Assembly: GCF_029784155.1 (NCBI RefSeq)
Contig: NC_073693.1
Coordinates: forward strand, 116,789,003-116,853,002
Origin: Uranotaenia lowii
Lineage: Eukaryota > Arthropoda > Insecta > Diptera > Culicidae
DNA length: 64,000 nucleotides
Reading direction: 5' to 3'
Part shown: piece after piece, positions 43,682-55,965 of the stretch
Numbering within the stretch: position 1 is the first letter of the stretch
Layout: each line of letters begins with the position of its first letter
Made by a program: the position numbers and the translations under genes
Notes under the pieces: generated by a model
The model's input: the letters and a program-made list of their open reading frames with translations, nothing else
Told to the model about the DNA's origin: nothing
The model's database searches: none

Positions 43682-46021
43682 TAGACTGCCCCAAATGACC
43701 CGACTTTTGAAAAAGTTATACGCTGCAGGCTAAAATTGATCCTGGGCCTAGTACAAGATCTCATGCCAAATTTGAGCCAGATCGGACCACGGGAAGGGGT
43801 CGCTCAACGAGCCTGAAGTTTGTATGGGATTTTGAGACATTTTGTTCGAGTGGAACATGAAAAACCAGTTTTTCGTCAATAACTTTTGTCTCCTTTGACC
43901 GATTGCTTTCAAAAAATGGGTTTTCTTAAAGCCGAAACTATGACAAACATTTCATCCGAAGGTTTCATTTCAATTAAAGTTAAGATAAAAAAGTTATTAA
44001 GCTTCAAAAATTGGCTAACTTTTTTAAGGGTGATATTCATCACTGTTTTAATGAGGCGACTAAATGTCCGACCAGAACACTCAATGTGAAATACATGCCG
44101 TTTCGTCAAATAATGACCGATTTTAACCATTGTTGTTGCGCTCGATTGCAATTTTTGATGTTTTTCTTATATTTGAGTTTGGTTGATATTCACTTGATAG
44201 TTCGGAAATTAGTAAGGGCAGAAAAATGCTTGTCAATTTAAATGAAAAATTGCATAACCACAGGGGCTTAGGAACATGACTGGACGATTTGTGATGCCAA
44301 TAAAAAAAAACAGTTTTCCATCAATAACCTTGGTTCCTGCTGGCCGATTTCTTTCAAAAGTAATTTTTCTAAAAGCCTAAATTATGATAAATATTTCATC
44401 CGAAGACTGCATTTCGATAAGAGTTAAGATAAAAATATTATTAGGCTTCAAAAATGGGCTAACTTTTTTACGGTGCTATTCATTACTGTTAATGAGGCGT
44501 CAATATGTTCGACCTCCCCGACTCATTGACAGTGATGAATACCATCCTTTAAGAAAACCCGTTTTTGAAAAAAATCGGCCAACGAGAACCAAAGTTATTA
44601 ATGAAAAACAGGTTTTTCATGTTTCTTCCGAGCAAAATGTCTCGAAATCCCATACAAACTTCAAGCTCGTTGAGCAACCAAGGTTGCCGAAAAAAATTCT
44701 GTGTTTTTGAGAAAAAAAAATTCTGACTTTATGTGATTTTACCCAAAAATTCTGTGATGGTTTTCTGTGATGCTATTTCCTTAATTTAATTGAAAATTCA
44801 TGATAATTTGGGTCTTTTTTACATTGAAGTTGAGTAATATCAATTAAAATTACCAATCCTATCATACTTTACTGAATAACAAAGTTCAAAATCTAAATTT
44901 TATGTTTGCCAAAACAATTATAATTTTGGATATTCTTTCAAAATTAAAAAATTCTGTGAAATCTGTGAATTTTTCAAAATTCTGTGTTCTGTGGCACAGA
45001 TTCTGTGATGAAAATTTGCTCAAAATTCTGTGAAATTACAGATTTTTCTGTGATTTAGGCAACCTTGACAACCCCTTCCCGTGATCCGATCTGGCCGAAA
45101 TTTGGCATGAGATCTTGTACTAGGACTAGAATAGATTTTAGCCTGCAGCGCATAACATTTCACAGGTTTTGAATTTCCCATACAAATTTGGGGCAGTCTA
45201 TTGTACATATTTCCACCTTTGGGCGACTCAACCGCCAATCATTTTTTTAGATCGAAAAACACATGGACCAACGCTTTATGATGCCAATAAAATGATAATT
45301 TTTCGAAAAGAGGTCCTTTTACATTTTTCTCACGTTTTTATTATATTAGCTGTAGCTTTCTATTGATAGAGAATGAGGGTGAATCTTTTTATTGGCATCA
45401 CAAATCGTCCAGTCATGTTCCTAAGCCCCTGTGGTTATGCAATTTTTCATTTAAATTGACAAGCATTTTTCTGCCCTTACTACTTTCCGAACTATCAAGT
45501 GAATATCAACCAAACTCAAATATAAGAAAAACATCAAAAATTGCAATCGAACGCAACAACAATGGATAAAATCGGTCATTATTTAACGAAACGGCATGTA
45601 TTTCACATTGAGTGTCCTGGTCGGACATTTAGTCGCCGCATTAAAACAGTGATGAATATCACCCTTAAAAAATTAAGCCAATTTTTGAAGCTTAATAACT
45701 TTTTTATCTTAACTTTAATTGAAATGAAACCTTCGGATGAAATGTTTGTCATAGTTTCGGCTTTAAGAAAACCCATTTTTTGAAAGCAATCGGTCAAAGG
45801 AGACAAAAGTTATTGACGAAAAACTGGTTTTTCATGTTCCACTCGAACAAAATGTCTCAAAATCCCATACAAACTTCAGGCTCGTTGAGCGACCCCTTCC
45901 CGTGGTCCGATCTGGCTCAAATTTGGCATGAGATCTTGTACTAGGCCCAGGATCAATTTTAGCCTGCAGCGTATGACATTTCACGGGTTTTAAATTTTCC
46001 ATACAAATTTGAGGCAGTCTA
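43682..46021. mobile_element. hAT-like foldback element with nested insertions
   Basis: Ends TAGACTGCC and GGCAGTCTA, flanked by a perfect 8-bp duplication ATGTTGAT (43674-43681, 46022-46029). Arms of about 620 bp (to 44304 and from 45388) are reverse complements, giving identical-looking 80-residue shadow ORFs on opposite strands. The centre (about 44305-45387) holds a second, more diverged copy of the same arms, in turn interrupted by the element at 44680-45066. No transposase. Confidence 0.75.
44680..45066. mobile_element. small inverted-repeat element rich in TTCTGTG
   Basis: Termini AAGGTTGCC and GGCAACCTT; body with many TTCTGTGAT/ATTCTGTGA repeats. CAACC flanks it on both sides (44675-44679, 45069-45073), and the host arm reads through as GTTGAGC-ACCCCTTCCCG in the uninterrupted copies at 43795 and 45880. 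It is the youngest insertion in this nest. Confidence 0.65.
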
Positions 46022-46029
46022 ATGTTGAT

Positions 46030-47153
46030 TCACCTAAATAAAAACCCAGCAAACATGAAATGATAGCTCAAATCGTTAACAATGTTAATGCGAATCGCAA
46101 TTCCTACCAAATAAATTAACGATCGTATGAATGGTTATTTAAAGTCAGTATAAATCGGATTTGATAGAAAGTCCACCATGTTTGCAAATTTTTTCTCCCA
46201 CGCAGAATTCAAATAAGAAAACAACATAGTTTTATTCTCTGCGATAAGCAGTGCAACCAGATTGCTAACATGTGAAAAGGGTATAAAAGACAAGGAAAAC
46301 AAAACCCGTTTTCAGTGGATTTAAAAAGCCCAATATGAGCTCTACTTAACATATAATCCGTGTTTGGTTTTTCAGTTTTTGTAAGATTTTTAATACAGTT
46401 TGAGCAAAGGATCTTTTAATTTTAGTGCCATCGAATGACATTATCCTCACACAGATTGTTTTATACACCATTTACTCCAATAAAAAGCAAACGGAATAGA
46501 TACAAAACATTAAAAGGGGAAGAATGCGAAAAGCTTTTCACTCACTTCCTCAGCGAGAACCATAAGCCTTTGTAAAAAAATAGGGGAAATTCTATCTCCA
46601 TCTCGCTCACACATATGAGACATACAGTACAAAGCAAAGGGTGTATAAAACATTTAGACAAATTTCATACTACAGCTAGAGTCTAGAAACAATTGCGAGC
46701 TATTTTTCCATGATAACACCGTCGTATCGATAAAAACATAGTAAGAATGATCCTACGCACCGTTTTGACTATATAGACTTGGAAGATTCCTCGTGAATTT
46801 TAATGACCGATTCAAAAAAGATTGCAAAATTTTCGAACGCGTTTTTCTCGAAACGTCATAAATGAACATAGATCCTTTTCATGTGCTGGTGCTGAATTGT
46901 CCAATAAGAGAAGCAGCAAATATTGTCGCTGGAAACGATTAGCATGGATTGAGAGCAAAACTTGCGCTCTCTCGCATACTTTGAAGATGTACGAATATGG
47001 TGTTGAATTTCGTCTCATTTGTATGATTCCTATCGCTTAAGCCAGAAAAGTTAAAAATATGTATGTATATTGCCTCCACTTTGGAAGATGAATGCTGTTT
47101 TTTTCGAGTTTTTTGCGATGATTCTATAATGTATTTGAATCGTATAACAAAGT
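46030..47153. other. stretch without a recognised gene
   Basis: CAGCAAACATG near 46046 and CATGTTTGC near 46178 may be ends of a small inverted-repeat element. Overlapping 68-72-residue ORFs at 46812-47040 on both strands have no domain. Confidence 0.4.
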
Positions 47154-48047
47154 TTGTTGAGAAATATACCTACAAAACCGTTTGCTGGGAATTCTACTTT
47201 CCCTGATAAACAATTTGGTTTTCGTCATGGACATTTTACTACACATCAACTTTTGAGTGTAACTAATATGATTAACGCTAGCAAATCTGAAGGTTGTTCA
47301 ACTGGTGTTGCTCTTCTTGATATTGAAAAAGCATTTGACAGTGTTTGGCACAAAGGTTTAGTGGCTAAATTAGCTCGATTCGATTTTCCTGTATATCTCA
47401 CCAAAATTATTCATAACTATTTGACTAGCCGAACCTTACAAGTATGCTATCAAAATTCATGCTCTGAAAGGACACTCATTAGAGCTGGTGTCCCTCAGGG
47501 CAGTATACTTGGGCCTATTTTATACAATATTTTTACTTCTGATCTTCCTGATGTCCCAGAAGGAAAAGGTAGAAGATTGTTTGCTGACGATACTTTGCTT
47601 TCAGCCAAAGGTCGAAATTTACGGGTGGTACGCAGTAGATTGCAACAAAATTTAAATTCCTTTTTGAATTACTTGAAATTGTGGAAAATTTCTCCTAACG
47701 CTTCCAAACCTCAACTTATTTTATCTCCCCATAAGCCAAGAGCTCAATTTTTAAAACCTTATAAAAATCATTCCATAACTTTTAATGGGGTTTCGTTAGA
47801 ATGGTCTGATCACGTGAAGTACTTTGGACTAACACTTGATCGGAGTCTTACTTTTAAAAATCTCTTTGAAGATATTCAATCTGAATGTAATAAATACACT
47901 AAATCTCTTTATTTTGTCATCAACAGAAAATCCAGACTGTGGCTGAGGAATATGATGCTGATCTACAAACAGGTGCTCCGACCAGCGATAATGAAATTAG
48001 CTGTCTTGTTATATTTCAATTCGGATCATAGATTTAAAAACTTTTAA
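47154..48047 (+). pseudogene. Jockey-type non-LTR reverse transcriptase fragment
   Basis: The 297-residue open frame has KQFGFRHGHFTTHQLLSVTN, GVALLDIEKAFDSVWHKGL (motif A), RAGVPQGSILGPILYNIFTS (motif B), LFADDTLLSAKGRN (catalytic FADD) and KYFGLTLDRSLTF. This arrangement is that of the Jockey/Juan group common in mosquitoes. It lacks the endonuclease and the first RT motifs on the left and stops after VLRPAI on the right, where sequence becomes unrelated. No poly-A tail or duplication seen, so it may be a deletion remnant. The frame itself has no stop, suggesting it is not very old. Confidence 0.85.
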
Positions 48048-48274
48048 CATATGTTCAATGTTTCGATTATTTTCTGTTCTCAAGTCAAATTCAAACGCGA
48101 TGTTCATATTTTTTATATAGTCAATCAATTTTTTGTATTATTGAAACTTTGAAATATTTTCCATAAAAATCCTTTTTTTTTAAATACCATCACAATTGGC
48201 ACTCGTCAGATCAATCGTTGAACATCACGAACAATTACTCAAAAATGTTTGTATTTTCCACCATCCCGTTCCAG

Positions 48275-48538
48275 TTGGTTCAAACTCGGATAAAAATCAC
48301 TCTCAACTATTGCTGGCGCAAATGGACAAGTTCGCCAAAGTCGGACGGCTGAAGTTGGCGGATGAAAATGAAAATGGTGGAGACGAAACTGCTGTCGGCA
48401 GTAATGATGCTGCAAAACAGGAATCGGCAGCCCGCGCAAGTGGTTTTTCACCGAATGACGGCAACGGCAACAGCAATTATAAAGCGGAAAAATTATCGAA
48501 AAGTGCTTTGCTCTTCCTCGGAAGCGTCTGTCAACAAG
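48275..48538 (+). CDS. ionotropic receptor exon E (loop end and pore loop)
   Basis: The exon begins with two bases (TT) after TTCCAG, completing exon D's codon, and encodes GSNSDKNHSQLLLAQMDKFA, a polar/acidic stretch, then YKAEKLSKSALLFLGSVCQQ followed by the first base of a Gly codon at the donor CAAG|GTAGGA. L-L-x-L-G-x-V-C-Q-Q-G is the pore-loop signature of the Ir75-type receptors (GAxCQQG). A following exon should continue with TM2. The exon is GC-richer than its surroundings. The true start could be an earlier AG at 48209, but that phase does not fit exon D. Confidence 0.7.
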
Positions 48539-49405
48539 GTAGGAATCGGCGAAATAACAGGAAGGTAGGTAAGCTTTTGCAAGGAAAACTTTGCGCAACA
48601 GGAATCAAAAGTACCGTGTCATCGTTGAGATTGTGTAGATGTTTTTCCCATGTTTGAACCCCTTTTTCTTTGTTCGGGGCATGAAAGCGTGGCAAAGTTC
48701 CCTGATTTGCTAGTTAATTCTTATCAAATCGAACAATGAGAATACACGTTTTAAAATGAAAAACAGGATTATAAAACTCAATGATAAAAATTATAAAAAA
48801 TATCAATCAAAGAAACGAACTGTTGAAATATATTTCATCCACCGAACTTTAATTTTTCACCCCAATCAACCATTATCAGTACATAATCGGATAAAACGAT
48901 CGACCAATGGCGACCACTTTAGTTCAATCATCGTAAAGTTGCAAGTGACCAAGCAACAAATCATTCAGCAGCAATCTGGAGCACAAACTTTAACCTTCTC
49001 CATTTTTTGGGATCCACTCGGGCTAAATCGTAAGGTTAAAATAGCAACTACATCGATTCAACCGCCGGAGCAAAGTACAACCAATCCCACAGAACTATTT
49101 AAACTTTGGTACAACTCAATTGTCGGAAGTTTTTTTTCTCGCACTCGTAGAATAAGTTTCTCCTTTCATAGTCGGTAGCAATCGGTTCGGTTTAGAGGAG
49201 ACGAAACATTCATGTCGTTTGGTTATCTTTTGGGAGAATGAAGGAAATGTTTGTCGAGCAATAATCGTTAAGATAAAAATAAGCAATGGAGCATCGAAAC
49301 AATTTTAAATTTTGAAAAACTGAGAAATTATACTTTTATTTATGGAATTTTGTACCGATTGATGATCTAAAATATTTTTTTCTGGGTTTACAATAAAAAA
49401 GCGAC
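48539..49405. other. start of the next intron; one unassigned ORF
   Basis: A plus-strand ORF of 140 residues at 48756-49178 contains a Gln-rich stretch (VTKQQIIQQQSGAQ) and no recognised domain or splice context. It is not receptor sequence. Confidence 0.4.
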
Positions 49406-49418
49406 ATTACATTTCAAA

Positions 49419-49626
49419 ATTTTTTTTTCTTTTTTTTTTTTTTTTGTTTCGATTATAGTCGTTTTACCATCTTTATGGCATTCGCGACTTTATCAACGTT
49501 GCAGTTGGCGGATCTTTATTGAAAAACTATCCGGTACAACTGTGTTCGATGTTTACTCTTGGGCTCGAACTCGCGGACATCGGCTCAGAAGACAACAGAC
49601 TTGCCAACTGAGCTATATCACAAGCC
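49419..49626 (-). mobile_element. tRNA-derived SINE, copy 2
   Basis: Same sequence as copy 1 at 4288-4477 with a few changes (GTTGGCGGATC for GTTGCGGATCG) and a longer poly-A tail. The flanking duplication ATTACATTTCAAA at 49406-49418 and 49627-49639 is perfect. The tRNA-like head with boxes A and B is at the plus-strand right end. Confidence 0.87.
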
Positions 49627-49909
49627 ATTACATTTCAAATGATCTTTTTCATTTTCACTCGTTCATAAAAAATTTAGAAAAACATTAAGAATTATCGATT
49701 GAGTAGCAAGCACTAATAAAAAATCAAATCCAAATTTGTAAATTTCAACTGATTTTGCAAAATAAAAGAATGAAATCTAGGTTAAATTCAAATTTTATAA
49801 TTGTTCAACAATGGTCATGAGAAATGCTAAGATTCTTGATTAAACTTTTTGTTTCCAGGTAGTTTTTAAAATGCTAATAATGCTTTTACTAAATATACAA
49901 TAGAAAAAG

Positions 49910-50300
49910 CTTGTCAGATTGTCCAGTTTTATCCGGGTTGGCCGAAAATTTAAAACAAAATTTGGAAAAAGTTCCGCCCAATCTGGTTGTCCGGATTTTA
50001 TTAAAAAATGCCTGAATTTTTCCCGAATTTATTCTTTTTATTCTCCGAATGAAACAAAAAAAACGGTAGTGTAATGTTTTTTATGCTTCAAATTTTTTGA
50101 GTAAATTTTAAAACACAAATCATAAAAGGTTTTCCGAAAGTCTTAATCTGTTAATGAGTTTTGGTGGAAAAAAATCTAACCCAATTTTTTTTGTTGAGTA
50201 ATTCCTGGATTTTAACTGAATTTGCCGGATTTTTGGTCGATAATTTTGAAATCAAATGCCCGGCCCGGACACGTGTTGAAAATATTCTAACAATCTTTCT
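49910..50300. mobile_element. small CCGGG-rich inverted-repeat-type element
   Basis: It begins with CTTGTCAGATTGTCCAGTTT and ATCCGGGTTGG and ends with GCCCGGCCCGGACACGTGTT. Both ends match pieces at 16990-17170 and 20690-20756. No coding capacity. Confidence 0.5.
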
Positions 50301-51386
50301 GTAGAAAGAGTTCTGAATGCTCTTTTAAAACTGAAATAGAAGTTTGTTCCAACCTTTTAAGATGTTTTTAAAAGGCACACGATGCATGGTTTTTACAACC
50401 GCAATGATATTAGGTGACAGTTCTCGATCAGGTTGTCAAAACAGGACAAGCTCTGTGACCGTTCACTTTGGTACAGCCACAAATCTCAAGTCACCTCGGG
50501 GGAAGCTAAGCAGATCATTTTAATTAAATAATTAGCAGAATAGGGTAGTATAAATAAAATATCACAAAATATTATTGAAATATTATTGAAAGCTTTAAAA
50601 TTTAAATAAATAAGTGAAATTTTAGAAAAAGCTGGTACAAATATAAGGAGAAATGGCACATTGATCACATCTATCAGAAATACACAACACTCTAGGAATT
50701 GTAATAAGCCGTTTCACTACACTACACTTACAACACACCCCTGAAGACGCCTGAACACGTCTAATACGTCTTTTAGACGAGTTCTGGAAAAACCATGCCG
50801 AAGAGGAAAAACAAGGGACATTTCCTCTTCCACTTGGATCTGAACCCTGGAAGGAGGAACACCTACAAAATCTATCTGGTGTCAAGTTTTTATTATCTCC
50901 CAAAAGCACGCGTCTCCGAAGTATCCTTGAGAGTGCGCGGGTGGTTCTTTAAGTGGTTCAAGTGTCGAACGGATTCAGGCTGAGGCCACGAAAAACCATT
51001 CCTATCGAACACTGCCAAAAGGAATCCAAGATCGGGACTGGAGCCGCGATATCGCCAACATATATCGGGCACAGTCACTGGCAAGACCACATGGTCGTGG
51101 TTTCTGGTTATGGAGGTAGGCAATCGTTGAGCGGAAGGGTTTTCCCCAATATCCCTGGGTCAGCTAGAGCGTCAATTACGGGCGGGAACTGCTCCCACGG
51201 CAAAAACGGTAGAGCGGTTTCCAGGACTGGTACGACGATCCAAAGCACGATCCCCCGGGTGCCCACGAGCGCGCTGTGGCTTGGCTAGAAGACGGATGCT
51301 AGAAGCGGAGCGAACATCGTTGGGCCCATACACGTCACACCACACACCGTAGGTTTCGTAAGTACCTCTGTAAAAGTTGAGAATAG
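50301..51386. other. stretch without a recognised gene; GC-richer from 50.8 kb
   Basis: From 50790 to 51350 the sequence is markedly GC-richer than its surroundings and open in several frames in turn (for example HDPPGAHERAVAWLEDGC near 51270). It probably is decayed upstream ORF of the non-LTR element that follows, but I cannot name a domain. Confidence 0.35.
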
Positions 51387-53047
51387 TTGTTTGCTGAGTT
51401 TTTCCAGTCAGTTTTCCTGAATGACGATGGACTCACTTCAACTGCACCACTTGAATCTTTACCGTCATACAATATCCGTTTACCTACTCTTACACTTTCT
51501 CATGGTGACGTTTATAATGCCCTTATAGCAGTAAATGTTTCGAAAGGACCAGGACCTGACAATTTGCCACCGGTGTTCGTAAAAAACTGTGCCTCTGCAA
51601 TAGCGATACCTCTAACAAGGATTTTTAATATGTCCCTGTCATCTGGAATTTTCCCGCAGGCGTGGAAAATAGCATCGATCACACCTGTGCATAAAAGCGG
51701 CAGCGCACATTCCGTCGAAAACTACCGTCCGATTTCAATCCTTAACTGTTTTGCGAAAGTACTTGAATCTCTAGTGTACGATGCTATATATCCGTCCATA
51801 GCTCAGTTAATTGATGGCGCTCAACATGGATTCATGAAAAAACGCTCAACAACCTCAAACCTTATGGCATTTACAAATTTTGTGATACCACAACTCGAAA
51901 AACGTCAGCAAGTGCAAACTGCATCGATTTCTCTAAAGCTTTTGACCGCGTTCCTCACATACTGGTAATAGACAAACTTAGACACCTTGGACTTCCTGAG
52001 TGGATAACAAAGTGGCTCGCCTCGTATTTAAACTCCCGCTTGGCCTATGTTAGAGTCAACTCTTTCTGCTCTTCGAAGTTTTTGATACCATCCGGTGTTC
52101 CCCAAGGCAGTCATCTTGGGCCGTTAATATTCATACTGTTCGTTAACGATTTGTGTGACATGCTGACGTCGCATAAACTACCTAAAGCTTTTCCGACAAA
52201 TTACATCACCGCTGGACAGCGTCATGTTGCAGAATGATCTCGATGCTGTTATGAGATGGTGCAGTTTGAATGGAATGTTGGTGAACGTTGAAAAGTGCAA
52301 AACAATGAGTTTATCAAGAACCCGTAACGTGCATCAGTATAACTACACAATGGGTGATACCCTTCTTGAAACTGTTGACACAATTAAGGACCTCGGTGTT
52401 ACCTTCGATAGACGGTTGAGATTTCACACGCATATCACTACAATAACCGCCAAGGCTTATGCCATGCTAGGTTTCCTCCGTCGCAACACAATCCATTTCA
52501 ACGATGTGTATGCACTTAAAACACTTTATTGTTCGATCGTCAGAAGTATACTTGAATACGCAGCACCAGTTTGGGCCCCGTTCCAACTGACTTTGAGTCA
52601 ATCTCTCGAAGGAGTCCAGCGAGCGTTTGTTCGCTTTGCTCATCAGAAACTTAACTGGAATCCCGAAGTCAGGACCCCCTATGAACATCGATGTAACCTG
52701 ATCCATCTTGAAACGCTATCCCGTAGAAGGAAGTTTCTGCAGTGTTTATTCACATTCGACTTACTGAGCGGCAATATTGAAAACAACGATCTCCTGGATT
52801 GCATAAATTTGGATGCTCCTACACGCCCGCTGCGGAATCAAACGCTTCTTTGGATTCCATCTCATCGAACCACGTATGGCTACTACAATCCAATAGACAC
52901 ATGTAACCGTTATTTTAATCAGTGCGCTAGAATTTTTGATTTTGGTATGTCTAAGCAGTTATTTAAAAAGAGGTTAAGGCATATGTTAGAATAATAAGTC
53001 TGTGCGAAACAATATTTATTTCGAAGACCAATAAATAAAATAAATAG
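51387..53047 (+). pseudogene. non-LTR retrotransposon, RT to 3' end, frameshifted
   Basis: Frame 1 (51387-51968): GPGPDNLPPVFVKN, SITPVHKSGSAHSVENYRPI and GAQHGFMKKRSTTSNL, early RT motifs. A frameshift near 51930 leads to ILVIDKLRHLGLPEWITKWL and SGVPQGSHLGPLIFILFVND. Another near 52180 destroys the YADD box (LPKAFPTNYITAGQ). Frame 3 (52224-52994): CSLNGMLVNVEKCKTMSLSR, IKDLGVTFDRRLRF, SIVRSILEYAAPVWAPFQ and GVQRAFVRFAHQKLNW. The 3' end is an (AATA)n-like tail at 53025-53047. It is the most complete of three copies of this group here and cannot encode active RT. Confidence 0.8.
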
Positions 53048-53308
53048 GGGACAGTAAGGGAACTAGGGAAAGTGCCAAATTAACAGTTTCGACATTTAAA
53101 TAAAATGATTTTCATTTGGCCAAAACATTACAGTTCTCGTATTGTTCTTGCAAGCCGACCCTGAGTGATCTTAAAAGAGTCCTTGTGACTGAGCGGGCGT
53201 AACACAAGGGATTGTTACAGCTCAGGATAGATTATACATTTGAATTATAGTTCCCATTTTTATACATTTTTGTTTTTGAGTTAAATAATAAAAACAATCT
53301 TTGAAATA

Positions 53309-53775
53309 CAGACCCCGTTCGATTTTGACAACACGCCCATATATTTTGTGTTGCCAAAATCGAACGGTTTTTTTTTCAACTTTTTTTTCAGTTATTTTTG
53401 CTCTTTTCTTATTTTGTTTATAATGTTTGTTTTCATTTGTCATATGTCTGTCTGTTTTTTGTCATTCTTCACCATTTTTTAGTTGTTATTTGTCATTTTC
53501 AGTCTTTTGTTTGAATTTGTTTTCTAATTTTTTGATTTTTCATCTTTTTGTCATTTTTGAGTTCTTGATAATTTTATAAAAAAACTTTTGTTTTTATGGT
53601 TGCATTCACCATTTCAGAACATAAAACCTATTAATGGTGTTTGTCTAAATTAAATTGGTTCTGTTATAACGAAAACTAAAAGGTTATGTTGTTTCTAAAA
53701 ACCGTTCGATTTTGGCACATGTGCCAAAATCGGATGTTGCCAAAATCGAATGTTTCCAAAAACGAACGGAGTCTG
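53309..53775. mobile_element. 467-bp inverted-repeat element
   Basis: Ends CAGACCCCGTTCGATTTTG and, reverse-complemented, CAGACTCCGTTCGTTTTTGG. Subterminal GCCAAAATCGAA repeats occur at both ends. No coding capacity; target duplication not clear. Confidence 0.6.
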
Positions 53776-53859
53776 ACTTCAAATTACCAAAAGTGGCATA
53801 AATATCTCTACAATATGATATTGAGTGAAAAGGACCAATTAGTAATAAAAAAAATGTCT

Positions 53860-54060
53860 TGCTTGACGCCATCATTAATCCAAGATGGCGGTTTCCGCTT
53901 TTATTTTCACAGATGTAAATTACTGAAAATATTATGAAACACTCACAATATAGGTATGAGGTGAAAGGGCTCAACGAGTATAAGACTAATTTCGTTCAAC
54001 GACGCCATCTTGAAAGCCAAGATGGCGGCTTTCGCTCAACTTAAAATGCTGTAAATGACA
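53860..54060. repeat. CCAAGATGGCGG-type repeat, inverse group
   Basis: GACGCCATC...CCAAGATGGCGG occurs at about 53866 and 54002, with GGGCTCAACGAGTATAAGAC between. The same motifs, in opposite order, recur three times at 60410-60890, so this is one dispersed family. Confidence 0.5.
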
Positions 54061-54999
54061 GAAAATCGAATGAAACCTCCACCAAATATACTCAACCAAT
54101 ATTTACCACAGTCGTTTGCTTCATACAATGAATAAGCGACAGCATCAGCATCATCTAGCGGACAAAATGGAAGCACTCATTCGAGAAATTCGTGTAACTC
54201 GTGATAGCGTGTATTCCGGACATGACTCAGTCAGGGATGCCACTTATAATGATTATATTTTTTTTATTCCTATTTATGCACCATGAAAATTGTAGGAAAT
54301 GGTAGAAAAAATGTTTGATGAAAATTTGTCCATGTTTTGAATACATTAACCCTCAAAATGTGAGTCAGGGAAATTGTTTTCGATTAAATTTTTATGAGTT
54401 TTTATTCTTGATCACTATATGCTCAGATGATTTGAAGATTTTGCTTGCGCCAGTATTTCATTTTCTAATCCAATGATTTTAAATCTAATCACCTTAGATA
54501 AAAAAACTGCTCAACTTAGCTTAAAATTTTTGGAAACTAGCAGTTAATAGATTATTACCATTTATTTTGTAATAAATTATTTGATTATTTTGTTGCCATA
54601 TTATATCCAATATGTTTCAACACTTTTTCTCTTCTAGATAAGGATGAGTTATTTTAGTTGAACACTAGTTAGTTTAATTCCATCAAAGAAGCTAATCGTG
54701 GTACATATTATATTGAAATTTATAAAGTGTGTGTTGGTTCGAGGAACAAAAAAATATTAAAAGAAATTGTCTAAGTGGTAAGAAATGAAATTCTGAAAAG
54801 ATGCACTGATACATTTGATTTTAAATAAATCCAGGGTCCAAAATTTTTCACAAAATTTATATATTTTATATTTTTTTAAATTTTGTTTAGGTTAAATACA
54901 AGTTGTAAAAAATGAAAAATTAACCCAACTTTTATCAAAATTAAAAAAAAAGCAAGCTATTTTCAAGAAAAAAATTTTTTGGTCCAAAAGTTTTGTATT
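54061..54999. other. AT-rich stretch without a recognised gene
   Basis: Only a short SINE-like scrap (CTCGTGATAGCGTGT) near 54200 is notable. Confidence 0.45.
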
Positions 55000-55310
55000 C
55001 AACTGACCAAAATTTGTACGGATACAATCTTTAATCAACCATAACTTTTTTGTTTCAAATCCAATCGAGTTACAGTCTTCAGGTGAAATGTCTGTCATAA
55101 CTGAAATTTGAATAAAATCTACATGATTAGGCAATCGATTGGTAAAGAAAAAATAAATTTGATGAAAAACCAGTATTTTATGCTTCTTCAGAACACAATG
55201 TCTCAGATTCCCTTTCGCATTTGAGATTCATTGCAACCTTTTCCCGTTGTCAGACTCAGCTCAAATTTGGCATATAGCCTTCTGAAGATTCGTTTAAACC
55301 TTCCATGCCT
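55000..55310. mobile_element. old relative of the 43.7-kb foldback arm
   Basis: Phrases such as GAAATGTCTGTCATAACTGA, AATGTCTCAGATTCCC and CAGCTCAAATTTGGCAT match the right arm at 45700-45935 in order, with heavy divergence. No ends recognised. Confidence 0.45.
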
Positions 55311-55965
55311 TTCTTTTGCAAGTATTTTGATTTTAAAGTAGGTATTTATTAGGACGAATTTGATAAATGAAATAAAAAATATCCCAAATTGTGATTTTAT
55401 TTAAGAACTAAACCGTGAATAGCTCTTCACCCGATGATACAAACAACATGCTTTGTTCAGCAAAGTTCAAGTGCACAAAAATTCGCATCTTTTGGTATCA
55501 AAAATGTTATACGATGAAACAAAAAAATTTTTTTTTCGTGAAAATATTTTGCTTATTTTCAATTTTGATACAAATTAGGTTCATTTTTAATTTTTTTCAA
55601 GTTGTATTTAACCCAAGCAAAATTAAAAATATATAAAATATATATATATATTTTGTAGGGGAAAACTGTACAAGACGCACCAGTTAAGCATAATCGCCAT
55701 TTACAGCGATACCAATCATTTAAGAACAAAATTGAAAAATTACAATGATTCATGGATCAAATTTACGTATTATCATAAAGAAAAAATATGATAGAAGCAC
55801 GATTTTGATTATATTTTGTAAAAAACTTAAACAGCCAGAAAACAAACCGTGGGGTAGAACTCCAAAACAAGTGGACAGAACGTACCATATGGAAAGGGTA
55901 GTGAGAAAATGATTATACGAAATGCTATAATGGAAACATCAAATGTTTAATTTTGTTCACAGTTC

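Larger units (their letters stand above)
39899..48274 (+). other. 8.4-kb intron of the receptor gene
   Basis: Contains the second mariner with its nested non-LTR copy, a solo mariner end, nested foldback elements and a Jockey-type RT fragment. Acceptor before exon E: CCACCATCCCGTTCCAG. Confidence 0.5.

Noticed and set aside
43909..44151. 80-residue ORF with a near-identical partner at 45541-45783
   Set aside because: Both are readings of the foldback arms; no domain and antisense ORFs of similar length overlap.
48196..48274. In-frame extension of exon E upstream (ALVRSIVEHHEQLLKNV)
   Set aside because: The AG at 48209 would give the wrong phase for exon D, and CCACCATCCCGTTCCAG at 48274 is the better acceptor; kept only as an alternative.
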